The notes under the pieces were generated by a model. That model saw only the letters and a list, made by a program, of their open reading frames with translations, had not been told where the DNA came from and searched no databases. This document shows, in pieces, positions 15,443 to 24,118 of a stretch of DNA of 64,000 nt. Positions within the stretch are counted from its first letter, which is position 1, and every line of letters starts with the position of its first letter. This stretch comes from Williamsia maris (GTDB taxonomy: Bacteria > Actinomycetota > Actinomycetes > Mycobacteriales > Mycobacteriaceae). Where the stretch lies: the NCBI RefSeq assembly GCF_024171815.1, contig NZ_JAMTCJ010000003.1, forward strand, positions 620,001 to 684,000, read 5' to 3'. Position numbers and translations under genes: made by a program.

Positions 15443-16279
15443 TCAGTCCGATTCCTGGGCCGTCCCGGCGATGATCTCGGCGGCGATGTCACGCACGCGG
15501 CGGTTCGTGTTCTGCGACTGCGCACGCAGGACCCCGAAAGCCTGCTCGGCGTCCACCCCGTGGCGCCCCATGATGATCCCCTTGGCCTGCTCGATCGGTG
15601 CGCGGTTGTTCAGAGCCGCTCGCAGGGCGTCCGCGACCTCGAGGGCGGACTTGAACCGGGCGAAGTCACTGATCGCCCGCGACACCGTCGTGGTCAGCAG
15701 CTCGATGATGTCGGCGTCGAGGGCGTCGAACGCCGCCGGCTCGCGGCCGTAGAGGTTGAGCGCGCCCAACGGCTGATCCGGTGCGGCCAGCGCGGCGGCG
15801 AGGAACGAGTGGATGTTCTCCTCCGCGGCCGCCCGCGCGAAGTCCGGCCAGAGCTGCACGCCGGCGTCGACGTCGACCAGCACGGTCTCGCCGGTCCGGG
15901 CGGCGTGCAGGCAGGGGCCGTCGTCGGCGTCGTACTGCCCCTGATCGACGCGAAGGGTCCGGGTGTCGGTGTGCACGGCGGTGTAGGTCCGACCGCCCAG
16001 CGCGATGGTGATGCTCGCGCACTCGGCCCCGTCGATCGCCTCGTGCGCGACATCGACCACCCGTTGCAGCAGTACGACGAGATCGTCCTCGTCGGTGATG
16101 CTGCCCCCGAGCGCGATCAGCATGGTCGCCAACGCCGCCGGGCTGGCGTCGGATTCGGCGACGGCGCCGGCCACCTCGACCGCGTGGTCGGTGGCGCCGT
16201 CCGGGGTGGCGGCGAGCAGCGACTCACTCGTCCGGGGGTCGGATGCGGGATCGTCGCCGGAGAAGGTGGTGCTGGTCAT
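15443..16279 (-). CDS. GAF-ANTAR transcription antitermination regulator (second copy)
   Basis: Regulator of 278 aa. The N-terminal 45 residues are low-complexity and acidic. A GAF-like domain spans about 60-210 (YDADDGPCLHAARTGETVLVDVD is the core). The ANTAR domain spans about 215-270 (IEQAKGIIMGRHGVDAEQAFGVLRAQSQNTNRRVRDIAAEII). The same two-domain build as the protein at 10416-11150, but the sequence is clearly divergent. ATG 16279 overlaps the TGA of the Asp23-like gene, which itself overlaps the sigma factor gene, so this antiterminator is made together with an ECF sigma factor. Targets would be paired hairpins in leader RNAs, none of which was identified. Confidence 0.88.
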   Translation of the reverse strand: MTSTTFSGDDPASDPRTSESLLAATPDGATDHAVEVAGAVAESDASPAALATMLIALGGSITDEDDLVVLLQRVVDVAHEAIDGAECASITIALGGRTYTAVHTDTRTLRVDQGQYDADDGPCLHAARTGETVLVDVDAGVQLWPDFARAAAEENIHSFLAAALAAPDQPLGALNLYGREPAAFDALDADIIELLTTTVSRAISDFARFKSALEVADALRAALNNRAPIEQAKGIIMGRHGVDAEQAFGVLRAQSQNTNRRVRDIAAEIIAGTAQESD

Positions 16280-16779
16280 CTCGCTCCTCGGTCGGGGTCC
16301 GTCGTCACGGTACGGCTCAGGTCGACGTCGACGGTGTGGGTCAGCAGGTCGACCTGCGCCTCGCCCAGCACGTCACGGACGACGGAGAGCACCACCCGCC
16401 GGACACGGTGCACCACCACGCGCAGCTCCGCGTCGATGGTCCCGCGCAGGTCGATCTGCACGCCGGTGAGCTCGCGTCGGTCGATGTCGAGGCCCACCCG
16501 TGAGGTCTCGTAGGCGGCGTCGGCACGCAGGGCTCGGGTCAGCAGGGCGCGCATCGCCTGCTCGCGCACGGTCAGGTCACCGGGCACGGGTGACGACGAC
16601 CCGGTGATGCGCAGCAGCCGACCCGGCCGTGACGCGGCGCGCACCTGCTCGCGGACCGTCTCGCTCACGGCCTCCCAGCCCGTCTCCGATCGCGACTGCA
16701 GGGCTGCGATGATCTCGCTCTTCGGGGGCACCGACGGCTGTTCGGTCACTGCCGACTCCTCTCGGTCACACTCGGTCAC
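16276..16779 (-). CDS. Asp23/Gls24-like envelope stress protein
   Basis: Protein of 167 aa from the GTG at 16779, which overlaps the sigma factor stop as GTGA and has AGGAG 6 nt upstream. The C-terminal half (LTGVQIDLRGTIDAELRVVVHRVRRVVLSVVRDVLGEAQVDLLTHTVDVDL, about residues 100-150) alternates beta strands and a helix as in Asp23 proteins. The assignment is by pattern and context, not by a strict motif. Start ambiguity: a near-identical initiation site (AGGAG, 6 nt, GTGACCGA) recurs exactly 30 nt downstream at 16749, giving 157 aa. Its neighbours are an ECF sigma factor upstream and a GAF-ANTAR gene downstream, both overlapping it. Confidence 0.65.
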   Translation of the reverse strand: MTECDREESAVTEQPSVPPKSEIIAALQSRSETGWEAVSETVREQVRAASRPGRLLRITGSSSPVPGDLTVREQAMRALLTRALRADAAYETSRVGLDIDRRELTGVQIDLRGTIDAELRVVVHRVRRVVLSVVRDVLGEAQVDLLTHTVDVDLSRTVTTDPDRGAR

Positions 16780-16790
16780 TGCCAACTCCT
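16742..16790 (-). repeat. Duplicated ribosome-binding site and start codon
   Basis: AGGAGTTGGCAGTGACCGA (16790-16772) and AGGAGTCGGCAGTGACCGA (16760-16742) are 19 bp direct repeats with one mismatch and an in-frame 30 bp period. Each contains Shine-Dalgarno, spacing and GTG start. The first is coupled to the sigma factor stop; the second could start the gene alone. Confidence 0.75.
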
Positions 16791-17342
16791 CATGGATTCG
16801 CGCAGCGCGCCGCGAGCGCGCGTGTAGTGACCGCGGGCGGCGCCCGCGCCGAGCGTGAGCACCTCACCGATCTCCTGGTACGCCATCCCCTCCACCTCTC
16901 GCAGCAGCCAGGCCGCGCGCTGGCGCGGTGGGAGCGTGGCCAGGCTGGCCTCGAGGGCGTCGACGAAGGCCCCGCCGGAGACCGACGGGTACGGCAGGCC
17001 CAACGTCGAGACCGCCGTGTGGTCGTCGATGTCGTCGCCGATCGGTAGCGGTGCGCGCTTCCGATAGGCGTCGGTGATCTTGCGAGAGCAGATGGCGAAC
17101 AACCACGTCTGCACCGAACTGTCCCTGCGGAACGTACCCAGGCCGCGCCACGCCGCGACGAACGAGTCCTGGACCACTTCCTGCACGGCGCATTCGTCGG
17201 ACAACATCCGACGCGCGTAGCCGTGCAGACGAGGCCCGAACCGGGCGACGAGAACATCGAAAGCCTCGAGGTCCCCACCCGACGCCAGATCGATCAAGGG
17301 CAGGTCGCCGAGATCGGCGAGAGCCTGGCTCTCTGTACGCAT
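16776..17342 (-). CDS. ECF-type RNA polymerase sigma factor
   Basis: Sigma-70 family factor of 188 aa with only regions 2 and 4. Region 2 (about residues 25-95) has DEFDVLV-like FDVLVARFGPRLHGYARRML and VVQDSFVAAWRGLGTFRRDSSVQTWLFAI, including the Trp/Phe core that melts the -10. Region 4 (about 130-185) has LPPRQRAAWLLREVEGMAYQEIGEVLTLGAGAARGHYTRAR, the -35-binding helix-turn-helix. No anti-sigma factor gene adjoins it; an Asp23-like gene and a GAF-ANTAR gene follow with 4 bp overlaps. ATG 17342 has GAGG 8 nt upstream. Group within the ECF classification not determined. Confidence 0.92.
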   Translation of the reverse strand: MRTESQALADLGDLPLIDLASGGDLEAFDVLVARFGPRLHGYARRMLSDECAVQEVVQDSFVAAWRGLGTFRRDSSVQTWLFAICSRKITDAYRKRAPLPIGDDIDDHTAVSTLGLPYPSVSGGAFVDALEASLATLPPRQRAAWLLREVEGMAYQEIGEVLTLGAGAARGHYTRARGALRESMRSWQ

Positions 17343-17572
17343 CTGTAGACCTCACCCATTCGACGGCTCCGCTCAAGAAGCCGTCACGTGGAAGAGGCAC
17401 TCTTACAATAAGACCTTTGCAATGCTCGTTGTCACGGAGGGGTGGCGATCGTTGTGGATTTCATCACAGGCCATTGACGTACGTTGCGTGGATCTCGAAC
17501 CGACAACAGACATGTCGGACGATGCGGGCGCCATCCGCGAGAACTCCCCCGACGCGAGCGAGAGGCTCCCCC

Positions 17573-17830
17573 ATGACCGACCCCATCGACCGGATCGCCG
17601 ACGCGGTGCTGGCCGTGCCCGGCGTGACCGCACTCGGCGACGACCCCGAATCACCGTCGGACCCCATCGATCCGGGCGTCACGGGGATCGCGACCGACGG
17701 ACCGACCACCTCGGTCCACGTCCGCGTCGCGGCGACGGCTTCGACGCGCGGCGTCGCCGAGCAGGTGCAGCGGGCCACCCACGACATCACCGGTGGACGC
17801 GTAGACGTCACCGTCGAAGAGGTGCGCTGA
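17573..17830 (+). CDS. Small Asp23-like protein
   Basis: 85 aa. DRIADAVLAVPGVTALGDDP (residues 5-24), then alternating strand residues TTSVHVRVAATAS, a helix RGVAEQVQRATHDITG and a final strand RVDVTVEEV. This is the compact Asp23-like pattern of one helix packed on a sheet. ATG 17573 lacks a good Shine-Dalgarno. It is divergent from the sigma factor operon across 230 bp, which holds the promoters for both. The operon on the other side encodes a larger Asp23-like protein, which supports a shared stress response. Confidence 0.6.
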   Translation: MTDPIDRIADAVLAVPGVTALGDDPESPSDPIDPGVTGIATDGPTTSVHVRVAATASTRGVAEQVQRATHDITGGRVDVTVEEVR

Positions 17831-17884
17831 GCGCAGGTCCGGGCTCAGACGTCCGGCACACTCGGGGCCAGGACCACGTCGCAC

Positions 17885-17924
17885 AAAAAATCCCGATCCG
17901 CACCGGAGTGCGAATCGGGATTTT
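17885..17924. terminator. Bidirectional intrinsic terminator
   Basis: Stem AAAATCCCGAT / ATCGGGATTTT with an inner GCA/TGC pairing and a CCGGAG loop, flanked by A-rich and T-rich runs. On the minus strand it ends in TTTTTT 11 nt after the tRNA gene, making it the tRNA terminator. On the plus strand it also ends the Asp23-like gene. Confidence 0.9.
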
Positions 17925-17934
17925 CTTAACCTAG

Positions 17935-18008
17935 TAGCGGGGACAGGATTTGAACCTGCGACCTCTGGGTTATGAGCCCAGCGAGCTACCGAGCTGCTCC
18001 ACCCCGCG
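17935..18008 (-). tRNA. Initiator tRNA-fMet (CAT anticodon)
   Basis: 74 nt without CCA. Acceptor GCGGGG/CCCCGC, D arm GAGCAGCTCGGTAGCTC, anticodon arm CTGGGCTCATAACCCAG, T arm with GGTTCAAATCC. Initiator features: an unpaired first base (C1 opposite U72) and three consecutive G:C pairs at the base of the anticodon stem (GGG/CCC). The genome continues with CTA after A73, so CCA is added after transcription. Followed by a strong terminator. Confidence 0.95.
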
Positions 18009-18117
18009 TCGGGTGAACACAACGTTACACAGAGGGCCTCGATGTAGGCAAATCGATCGCTGACCAGCAACGACACCGGTGAACAGCGTCGCCGCCTCGG
18101 CCCCGGAGACGAGAACA

Positions 18118-18144
18118 CCCGGCCGGGATGTGTTCCCGGCCGGG
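18118..18144 (-). terminator. Hairpin downstream of the UPF0182 gene
   Basis: Perfect 11 bp arms CCCGGCCGGGA / TCCCGGCCGGG with a TGTGT loop, 22 nt after the stop of the UPF0182 gene. GC-rich without T-tract. The rest of 18009-18166 shows nothing else. Confidence 0.6.
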
Positions 18145-18166
18145 CGATCTCGTGTTCCTCGCGGTC

Positions 18167-21100
18167 CTACTTCGGCAACGCCTCGTACTTGTCGGTCGCC
18201 GCCTTCAGTCGGTCCAGAGCCTGACCGTAGGCACTGAAGTTGCCCGAACTCTGCGCCTGCTGCAGCGCATCGATCGCCGAGTTCAGTTCCGTGACTGCGG
18301 CATCACGGTCTGCGCTGCTCGCCGAGCCGCCCGGGGCCGGGGTCGTCGACGGCGTGCTCGGTGCCGTGGTCGTGGGCACCTGTCCCGTCTGCGTCTGACC
18401 GTTCGTCGGCTGCTGCTCCTGGCCACCGTTGCCCGTCGTGGGCGCCTGCCCGCTCGGGACACTGTCCGGTGCCGCCGCGGCGGCCGGGCTGATGCCCGCC
18501 TGCTGCAGGGCCTCGGCGATGGTCGGCGCGTAGCCGATGCTCGGCGGGTCCGCGTCCGAGCTGCGGTACCGCACGACGACTCGGAACAGACGCGGGAAGG
18601 TCGCGTCGGAATTCTTCGCCTGCGCGTACAGCGGCACCACGTTCAGCAGACCGTTCTGTCCCACCGGGAGGGTGAGCAGGTTGCCGAACCGGGTGGACGC
18701 CGTGTTCTCGAGGTTCTTCAGGTCGGCGTTGACCTGACCGAAGGTCGACATCGCCGAGAACGCCAGTCGCGGGCCCTCACGTGTCGGGTTGCTCGGGACC
18801 TCGCGAATCGTCATCTGCCCGTAGGTGGACGGATCCGACGACACCGTGAGGTACGACGCCAGGAAGTCCCGGTTCAGGGTGTTCATGACGCTGGTGAGCT
18901 GGAAGCTCGCCTGGTTCTGCCGGCGCGGGTCGGAAGCGACGAAGTAGTACGGGGGCTGATCGAGACCCCGATCCAGTGCGTTCGAGTCCGTCGGGTCGGC
19001 CGGGATCGACCAGAACGAGTTGCCCTGGAAGAACGTGCTCGGGTTGTCGACGTGGTACTTCGCCAGCAACGAGCGCTGGATCTTGAACAGGTCCTCGGGG
19101 TAGCGGACGTGCTCCTTGAGGCTGGTGTTCTTGTCGAACTCCGAGCGCGGCTTCACCGTCCCGGGGAACACCTTCATCCAGGTCTTGAGGACCGGGTCCT
19201 TGTCGTCGAACTGGTAGAGGGTGACCTTGCCGGTGTACGCGTCGACGGTCGCCTTGACCGAGTTGCGGACGTACGCGATCTGCTTGTTGATCTGCGTCCG
19301 ACCGGTCTGGCCCTGGTTCAGCTCCTGCGCGTCGGTGGTCGCGTCCTGCAGCGACGTCTTCTGCGCGTACGGGTAGTCGTCGAGGGTGGTGTAGCCGTCG
19401 ACGATCCACTGGATCGACCCGTCCGCCATGACGGCCGGGTAGGTCTTGGAGTCGACGGTCAGCCAGGGCGCGGCCTTCTTCACACGATCTCGGGGATCAC
19501 GGTTGTAGATGATCTTCGAGTTCTTGTTGATCGCACCCGACAGCAGGATGTTGCGCTCGGTGTACTTGATCGAATACGCGAGCCGGTTGAAGATGTTGCC
19601 CAGCGACACACCGGCGCCGCCGGTGTAGGTGTACTGGCTGGTGGCCGTGTCGTACTCGTTGCGCTGGCCGTTGTCCGACCCGACGATCGCGTAGTCCGGG
19701 TTGACCTTCGAGATCAGCTCACCGAAGTAGATACGGGGCTGCTTGACCTTGATCGGCGCGTTCGCCTGGTAGTTCGGGTCGGCGATGCTGTTGATGTCGC
19801 TGACGTCGAAATCGGGCTGTCCGCCGCTGTTGACGTCGGTGCCGGACGAGGCCGGCTCGTTCACACGGTTGGCAGGCGCAGCGACGAATCCGTTGCCGTG
19901 CGTGTAGACCGTGTGCTTGTTGATCCAGTTCTGCTGGTTGGCCGCGAACCGGCTCGGGTCGAGCTCACGGACCGAGACGATGTAGTCGCGCAGCTGGTTG
20001 TCCACGCGGTACCGGTCGATCGCCAGCTGCGTCGGGAACCCGTAGAAGTTCTGCTGCTGCTGCAGCTGGGTGAACGCGGGCGAGACGATGTTGGGGTCGA
20101 GCAGACGGATGTTGGAGATCGTCGCCGAGTCGTTGTCGACGTTCTGCTGGTTGACCTGACCCCCGGTCCAGTTGTCCTGGTAGGTGACCTTGTCGTCGCC
20201 GATCTGATAGGCCGCCCGCGTCGCATCGATGTTCCGCTGGATGAACGGGGCCTCCTTGCTCGCCGCGTTGGGCTTGACCGAGAACTGCTCCATCACCAGC
20301 GGCCAGCCGACGCCGATGACCAACGCCGACAACAACATCAGCGCGGTGGCCAGGGCCGGGACGCGAAGGTCGCGCAGCACGATGCCGGCGAAGAACGCCG
20401 CGGCGCAGATCACCGCGATGGCCAGCAGGATCAGCTTGGACGGCAGGACCGCGTTGATGTCGGTGTAGCCGGCACCGGTGAAGATCTCCTGCTTACGGGT
20501 GCTCGAGAGCAGCGTGTACCGGTCGAACCAGTAGGCGACGCCCTTGAGCAGCAGGAACAGTCCGGCGATGACGGCCAGCTGGATCCGTGCGGCCTTGGTG
20601 AGCGTGCCGTTGCGGCCGGCCAGCTGGATCCCACCGAAGATGTAGTGCGTCAACAGGCTGACGATGAACGTGATCACCAGCAGGACGAACAGGAAGTTCA
20701 GGACGAAGCGGAAGAACGGCAGATCGAACGCGAAGAAGCTGATGTCGTAACCGAACTGCGGGTCACGCTGCCCGAAGCTCTCGCTGTGCAGGAAGGTCTG
20801 GACCGTGGCCCATGACCCCTGCGCCACGAGGCCCGAGAGCAGACCGATGATCAGCGCGGGGACGATGGAGAACCACCGGATGCGACTCATCACCACGGTC
20901 CGGTAGCGCGCGATGGGGTCGCCCGGCCCGGTCGTCGGGACGAACACCGGCCGCGAGCGGTACGCCAGCGCCAAGCCGGCGAAGACGATGCCTGCCGCGA
21001 TCAGACCCACGACGAAGAACAGGATCACCCGCGTCCAGATGATCGTCGAGAACACCGTGCTGTAGTCGATGTCGTCGAAGAAGAGCAGGTCGGTGTAGAG

Positions 21101-21214
21101 CCCCACGAATCTGGGACCCACCAACAGGATGATCAGGACCGCGACCGCGACACCGATCAGGACCTTGCTTCGTCGCGACAGTGTCGGCATTCCTGCCGGA
21201 CCCCGTACTCCCAC
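18167..21214 (-). CDS. UPF0182 family large membrane protein
   Basis: Membrane protein of 1015 aa (1007 aa if the ATG at 21190 is used), close to the usual 980-1000 aa of UPF0182 (Rv3193c in M. tuberculosis, from memory). Seven hydrophobic helices lie in the first 320 residues (for example VLIGVAVAVLIILLVGPRFVGLYTDLLFFDDIDY). A large extracytoplasmic domain of about 560 residues follows. The last 130 residues are a Gln/Thr/Pro/Gly-rich linker followed by a helical tail (RDAAVTELNSAIDALQQAQSSGNFSAYGQALDRLKAAT). Function of the family is unknown. GTG 21214 has GGGAG upstream. Divergent from the PPA1309-type gene. Confidence 0.92.
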   Translation of the reverse strand: MGVRGPAGMPTLSRRSKVLIGVAVAVLIILLVGPRFVGLYTDLLFFDDIDYSTVFSTIIWTRVILFFVVGLIAAGIVFAGLALAYRSRPVFVPTTGPGDPIARYRTVVMSRIRWFSIVPALIIGLLSGLVAQGSWATVQTFLHSESFGQRDPQFGYDISFFAFDLPFFRFVLNFLFVLLVITFIVSLLTHYIFGGIQLAGRNGTLTKAARIQLAVIAGLFLLLKGVAYWFDRYTLLSSTRKQEIFTGAGYTDINAVLPSKLILLAIAVICAAAFFAGIVLRDLRVPALATALMLLSALVIGVGWPLVMEQFSVKPNAASKEAPFIQRNIDATRAAYQIGDDKVTYQDNWTGGQVNQQNVDNDSATISNIRLLDPNIVSPAFTQLQQQQNFYGFPTQLAIDRYRVDNQLRDYIVSVRELDPSRFAANQQNWINKHTVYTHGNGFVAAPANRVNEPASSGTDVNSGGQPDFDVSDINSIADPNYQANAPIKVKQPRIYFGELISKVNPDYAIVGSDNGQRNEYDTATSQYTYTGGAGVSLGNIFNRLAYSIKYTERNILLSGAINKNSKIIYNRDPRDRVKKAAPWLTVDSKTYPAVMADGSIQWIVDGYTTLDDYPYAQKTSLQDATTDAQELNQGQTGRTQINKQIAYVRNSVKATVDAYTGKVTLYQFDDKDPVLKTWMKVFPGTVKPRSEFDKNTSLKEHVRYPEDLFKIQRSLLAKYHVDNPSTFFQGNSFWSIPADPTDSNALDRGLDQPPYYFVASDPRRQNQASFQLTSVMNTLNRDFLASYLTVSSDPSTYGQMTIREVPSNPTREGPRLAFSAMSTFGQVNADLKNLENTASTRFGNLLTLPVGQNGLLNVVPLYAQAKNSDATFPRLFRVVVRYRSSDADPPSIGYAPTIAEALQQAGISPAAAAAPDSVPSGQAPTTGNGGQEQQPTNGQTQTGQVPTTTAPSTPSTTPAPGGSASSADRDAAVTELNSAIDALQQAQSSGNFSAYGQALDRLKAATDKYEALPK

Positions 21215-21317
21215 TTCTCACGCTCCCATTTGTCGACCGACGCGAGACCACGCGGTCTTTTAACAACACTTTACTGACGAGAATCCATACGACGACCGCG
21301 CACACCGGAATGCAAGG

Positions 21318-21932
21318 ATGGGGTCCGTGACCGACCCGCAATTCCCACCCTTGTCATCCGATGCCCTCGGCATCGCCGTCCGCGAGGTCGTCGAGTTCGT
21401 CGACGCGAACGGTTGGGGTCAGCCTGCCACCCTTTTCGCGCTCGTACCGACCTCTGTGGTGGCCCAGACCCAACCCGATCTCGCCGACGCCCTCGAGGGC
21501 ACCGAGCTCACCCTCATCGAGCAGGACCCGCTGCCGGTGTCCGTCGACAGTGGACTCACCGAACTCGAGTACGTCCTGGGCACCACCAGCTGGCCGGCGT
21601 CGGTGGCCGGGTGTGCGCTGGTCCAGGAGATCATCGTGCTGCCGCCCGAGGCGGAGACCGACCTCGACGAGGCGCTCGTGCCGCTGCTCGCCGATCCCGA
21701 CGCCGCCGACTCGGCCGCACGGCAGGCCGCCGAGGAGCATCCCGAGTCGACCACCGGCCGACTGGTGGCCGCGGTGCTGCGCGACGGTCAGTCGCTGAGT
21801 CTGCTGCAGCTTCAGCCGCCGGCCGGCTCCGACGACGACGGACCGATCGAACTGCTGGCCCATCCCGAGTTGGCGCCCAACCTGCTGGCCGCGCTGGCCA
21901 CGACCCTGGTCAACGACCCCGACGACTTCTGA
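21318..21932 (+). CDS. PPA1309 family protein
   Basis: Soluble acidic protein of 204 aa. VREVVEFVDANGWGQPATLFALVPT (about residues 20-44), the central ELEYVLGTTSWPASVAGCALVQEIIVLPPEAE and TTGRLVAAVLRDGQSLSLLQLQP match the actinobacterial PPA1309 family, which has no known function. It is the usual divergent neighbour of the UPF0182 gene. ATG 21318 or GTG 21327 (MTDPQFPPLS) could be the start; neither has a clear Shine-Dalgarno. Confidence 0.8.
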   Translation: MGSVTDPQFPPLSSDALGIAVREVVEFVDANGWGQPATLFALVPTSVVAQTQPDLADALEGTELTLIEQDPLPVSVDSGLTELEYVLGTTSWPASVAGCALVQEIIVLPPEAETDLDEALVPLLADPDAADSAARQAAEEHPESTTGRLVAAVLRDGQSLSLLQLQPPAGSDDDGPIELLAHPELAPNLLAALATTLVNDPDDF

Positions 21933-21952
21933 GCCGTCCGTCGCGGTGGGGC

Positions 21953-22999
21953 TCAGCATCGGGGTGCGTCCCCACCGGACCGGACCGCCGAGAGCGCCGA
22001 CATGGCGTCGTTCAGGGTGCCGACCTTCAGCAGCGTCAGACCGTCCGGGACATCCGAGCGTGCCTCCGCGCAGTTGCCCGCGGGGACCAGGAACTCGGTG
22101 GCGCCGGCCTCGCGCGCCGCGCGGGTCTTGTGGGTGATCCCGCCGATCTCGCCGACCTCGCCGTTGTCGTCGATCGTGCCGGTGCCGGCGATGAACCGTC
22201 CCCCGGTCAGGTTCTGGTCGCCGAGTTTGTCGATGATCCCGAGCGTCAGCATCAGGCCGGCCGACGGTCCGCCGATGTCGCCGACGTTGAAGCCGATCTT
22301 CAGCGACGGGTCGGCGTTGACCTCGGCGGGTGTCACACCCAGATAGCCCTTGTCCTTCGCGTCCGGACGCGCGCCCAGGGTCACCGTGCGTGCGTCGACC
22401 GTCGCGGCGTCCGGGACACCGAGGACGACCCGTGTGCCCGGGCGCAGGCCGGAGACCGCGGAGCGCAGCTGCTCCGCGGTGGACACCGCGGCACCGTTGA
22501 CGGTGACGACGCGGTCCCCGTCGCGCAGCACGCCGGCGGCCGGTCCCTTCGGATCCACCGTGACCTCCAGGGCCACCGGACGCTTGAGGTACTTCAGGGC
22601 AGCGACGGTGGCGGAGTCCTCGGAGCCGGAGAACTGCGCGACGTCGTCCTTGCGGACCTCTTCGGTGCTCTTGTCCGGCGGGTAGACCTGCTCACGCGGC
22701 TGCAGGGCGTCGCGACCCGACAGCCACATCCCCATCGCCTGGAACAGCGTCAGTCCGTCGGTCACCGACACCGTCGTCAGGTTCAGGTGACCGTCGGTCG
22801 GGCGGACCGGCGCACCGCTGATCATCACGACCTGTTTGTCCTCGATCGTCCCGAGGGTGTTCACCGTCGGACCCGGCCCGAGGCTCACGTAGGGAACGCG
22901 CACGAACGCGCCGACCATCACCAACACGATGAGCAACGCCAGGGTGACCCCCAGGGTCACCATCCGCCGATTCGCGGGAACAACTCTCACGCGCACCAC
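21953..22999 (-). CDS. Secreted PDZ / Lon-like serine protease (YlbL family)
   Basis: Membrane-anchored protease of 348 aa. An N-terminal helix at about residues 13-35 anchors it and the rest lies outside. A PDZ domain spans about 130-210 (GPAAGVLRDGDRVVTVNGAAVSTAEQLRSAV). A Lon-type (S16) catalytic domain follows, with the Ser in GGPSAGLMLTLGI and the Lys in GEIGGITHKTRAAREAG forming the Ser-Lys dyad. Corresponds by order to Rv3194c. The start lies 27 bp after the stop of the last gene of the envelope operon on the same strand, so the protease may be co-expressed with those proteins. Substrates unknown. Confidence 0.9.
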   Translation of the reverse strand: MVRVRVVPANRRMVTLGVTLALLIVLVMVGAFVRVPYVSLGPGPTVNTLGTIEDKQVVMISGAPVRPTDGHLNLTTVSVTDGLTLFQAMGMWLSGRDALQPREQVYPPDKSTEEVRKDDVAQFSGSEDSATVAALKYLKRPVALEVTVDPKGPAAGVLRDGDRVVTVNGAAVSTAEQLRSAVSGLRPGTRVVLGVPDAATVDARTVTLGARPDAKDKGYLGVTPAEVNADPSLKIGFNVGDIGGPSAGLMLTLGIIDKLGDQNLTGGRFIAGTGTIDDNGEVGEIGGITHKTRAAREAGATEFLVPAGNCAEARSDVPDGLTLLKVGTLNDAMSALSAVRSGGDAPRC

Positions 23000-23026
23000 A
23001 GTAGAGGTCGGTGTCGCCGGTCCCGT

Positions 23027-24043
23027 CTACGCGCGCGGTCGGAGGACGTTGACCTGCCCGGGACGCGACAGTGACGGGGTGTGGATGGGCTTGCCCTTCG
23101 CGTTGCGGATGATCTGTCCCTCCAGCGCGACCAGGCATGCGGCGGCCGGGCTCTGGTAGATCTTCGTCAGCACCGGCGTCAGTGACGCGGCGAACTGACC
23201 CTCGGCGGAGATGAACTGTTCGCGGTACGGGCCGTAGAACGGCAGGATCGCCTTGAGGATCACCGCAGTGGCGTCGGAGATGCGATTCAGGATCGGGGTG
23301 ATCCAGGGCAGGTTCTGGTGGATCACCGGTTCGAGCTCGGCGAGCACCGGCCCGAACAACTGCAGCGCCGGTTGCATGGCGGGACCGAGGGCGAAGACCT
23401 CCGACGAGAACGACCCGAACATCGGCGCCAGTTCGACGATCGACGACAGGCCCCCGGACCTGTCCGGCTTCGGGATGCCGGGGCACGCCGGCTGCTCGGC
23501 GATCGGTGCGGTGGCGAATCCCGCTGCGGCGCCGCCGGTTCCGTTGCCGTTGATGGCGACCGACCCGCCGGGCGACGACCCGGTTGCGCCCGGGGTGATC
23601 GGCGTCGCCGGCGAGGCGCCGGGTGCCGCCGGGGTGCCGGGCAGTGTGACGCCCGCACCCGGACTGATGGCGACCGCGGCGGCCGGGGCGTCGGCAGCGG
23701 GGGCTGCGGGGGCGGAGGCTTCGGGAGCGGAGGCTTCGGGAGCGGTCGGTTTCGGCTGCGCGACGGCGGGACCGGCCGGTCCGGGTGTCACCGGGGCGAC
23801 CGCGGCAGCGGCGCGGTCGGCGGCCACCGGCACGGTCACCGCGACCTGGGTCCGGCCCGCGTCGGCGTACCAGGTTGCCGCCACCACCACCGCGAGGACG
23901 GTCAGCCCGGACACCGCCCGAAGGACTCCCACCCCCACCGACCGACGCCCACGGGGCGGGGTCACCGCGGGGAACTCGTCGGTGGCGGGTGCCTCGGGTT
24001 CGGGTGCGTCGAGTTCGGGGGTCTCATCGAAAGCTGGTGACAC
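23027..24043 (-). CDS. Membrane-anchored Ala/Pro-rich envelope protein, unknown
   Basis: 338 aa, family not recognised. The first 35 residues are acidic and cytoplasmic. One helix (about 38-58, VGVLRAVSGLTVLAVVVAATWY) anchors it, followed by a 120-residue Ala/Pro/Gly-rich linker with the repeat PEASA, typical of cell-wall-spanning segments. A helical extracytoplasmic domain (about 185-338) has SGGLSSIVELAPMFGSFSSEVFALGPAMQPALQLFGPVLAELEPV and two cysteines. Fourth gene of the operon that starts at 27131; 75 bp from the lipoprotein gene and 27 bp before the protease gene. Anchor, linker and domain recall the other proteins of the operon, although the domain differs. Confidence 0.75.
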   Translation of the reverse strand: MSPAFDETPELDAPEPEAPATDEFPAVTPPRGRRSVGVGVLRAVSGLTVLAVVVAATWYADAGRTQVAVTVPVAADRAAAAVAPVTPGPAGPAVAQPKPTAPEASAPEASAPAAPAADAPAAAVAISPGAGVTLPGTPAAPGASPATPITPGATGSSPGGSVAINGNGTGGAAAGFATAPIAEQPACPGIPKPDRSGGLSSIVELAPMFGSFSSEVFALGPAMQPALQLFGPVLAELEPVIHQNLPWITPILNRISDATAVILKAILPFYGPYREQFISAEGQFAASLTPVLTKIYQSPAAACLVALEGQIIRNAKGKPIHTPSLSRPGQVNVLRPRA

Positions 24044-24118
24044 GGCGGTGCCTCTCGTGGATACGCGGGTGGCGCGTGGTCGGTGGTCGGGACGTCACGG
24101 GATCGGGGCGCCGGAGGA

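Noticed and set aside
18128-20815. 895-codon plus-strand frame opposite the UPF0182 gene
   Set aside because: It mirrors the UPF0182 coding sequence on the other strand, is extremely Arg/Val/Asp-rich and has no domain; a GC-skewed shadow.
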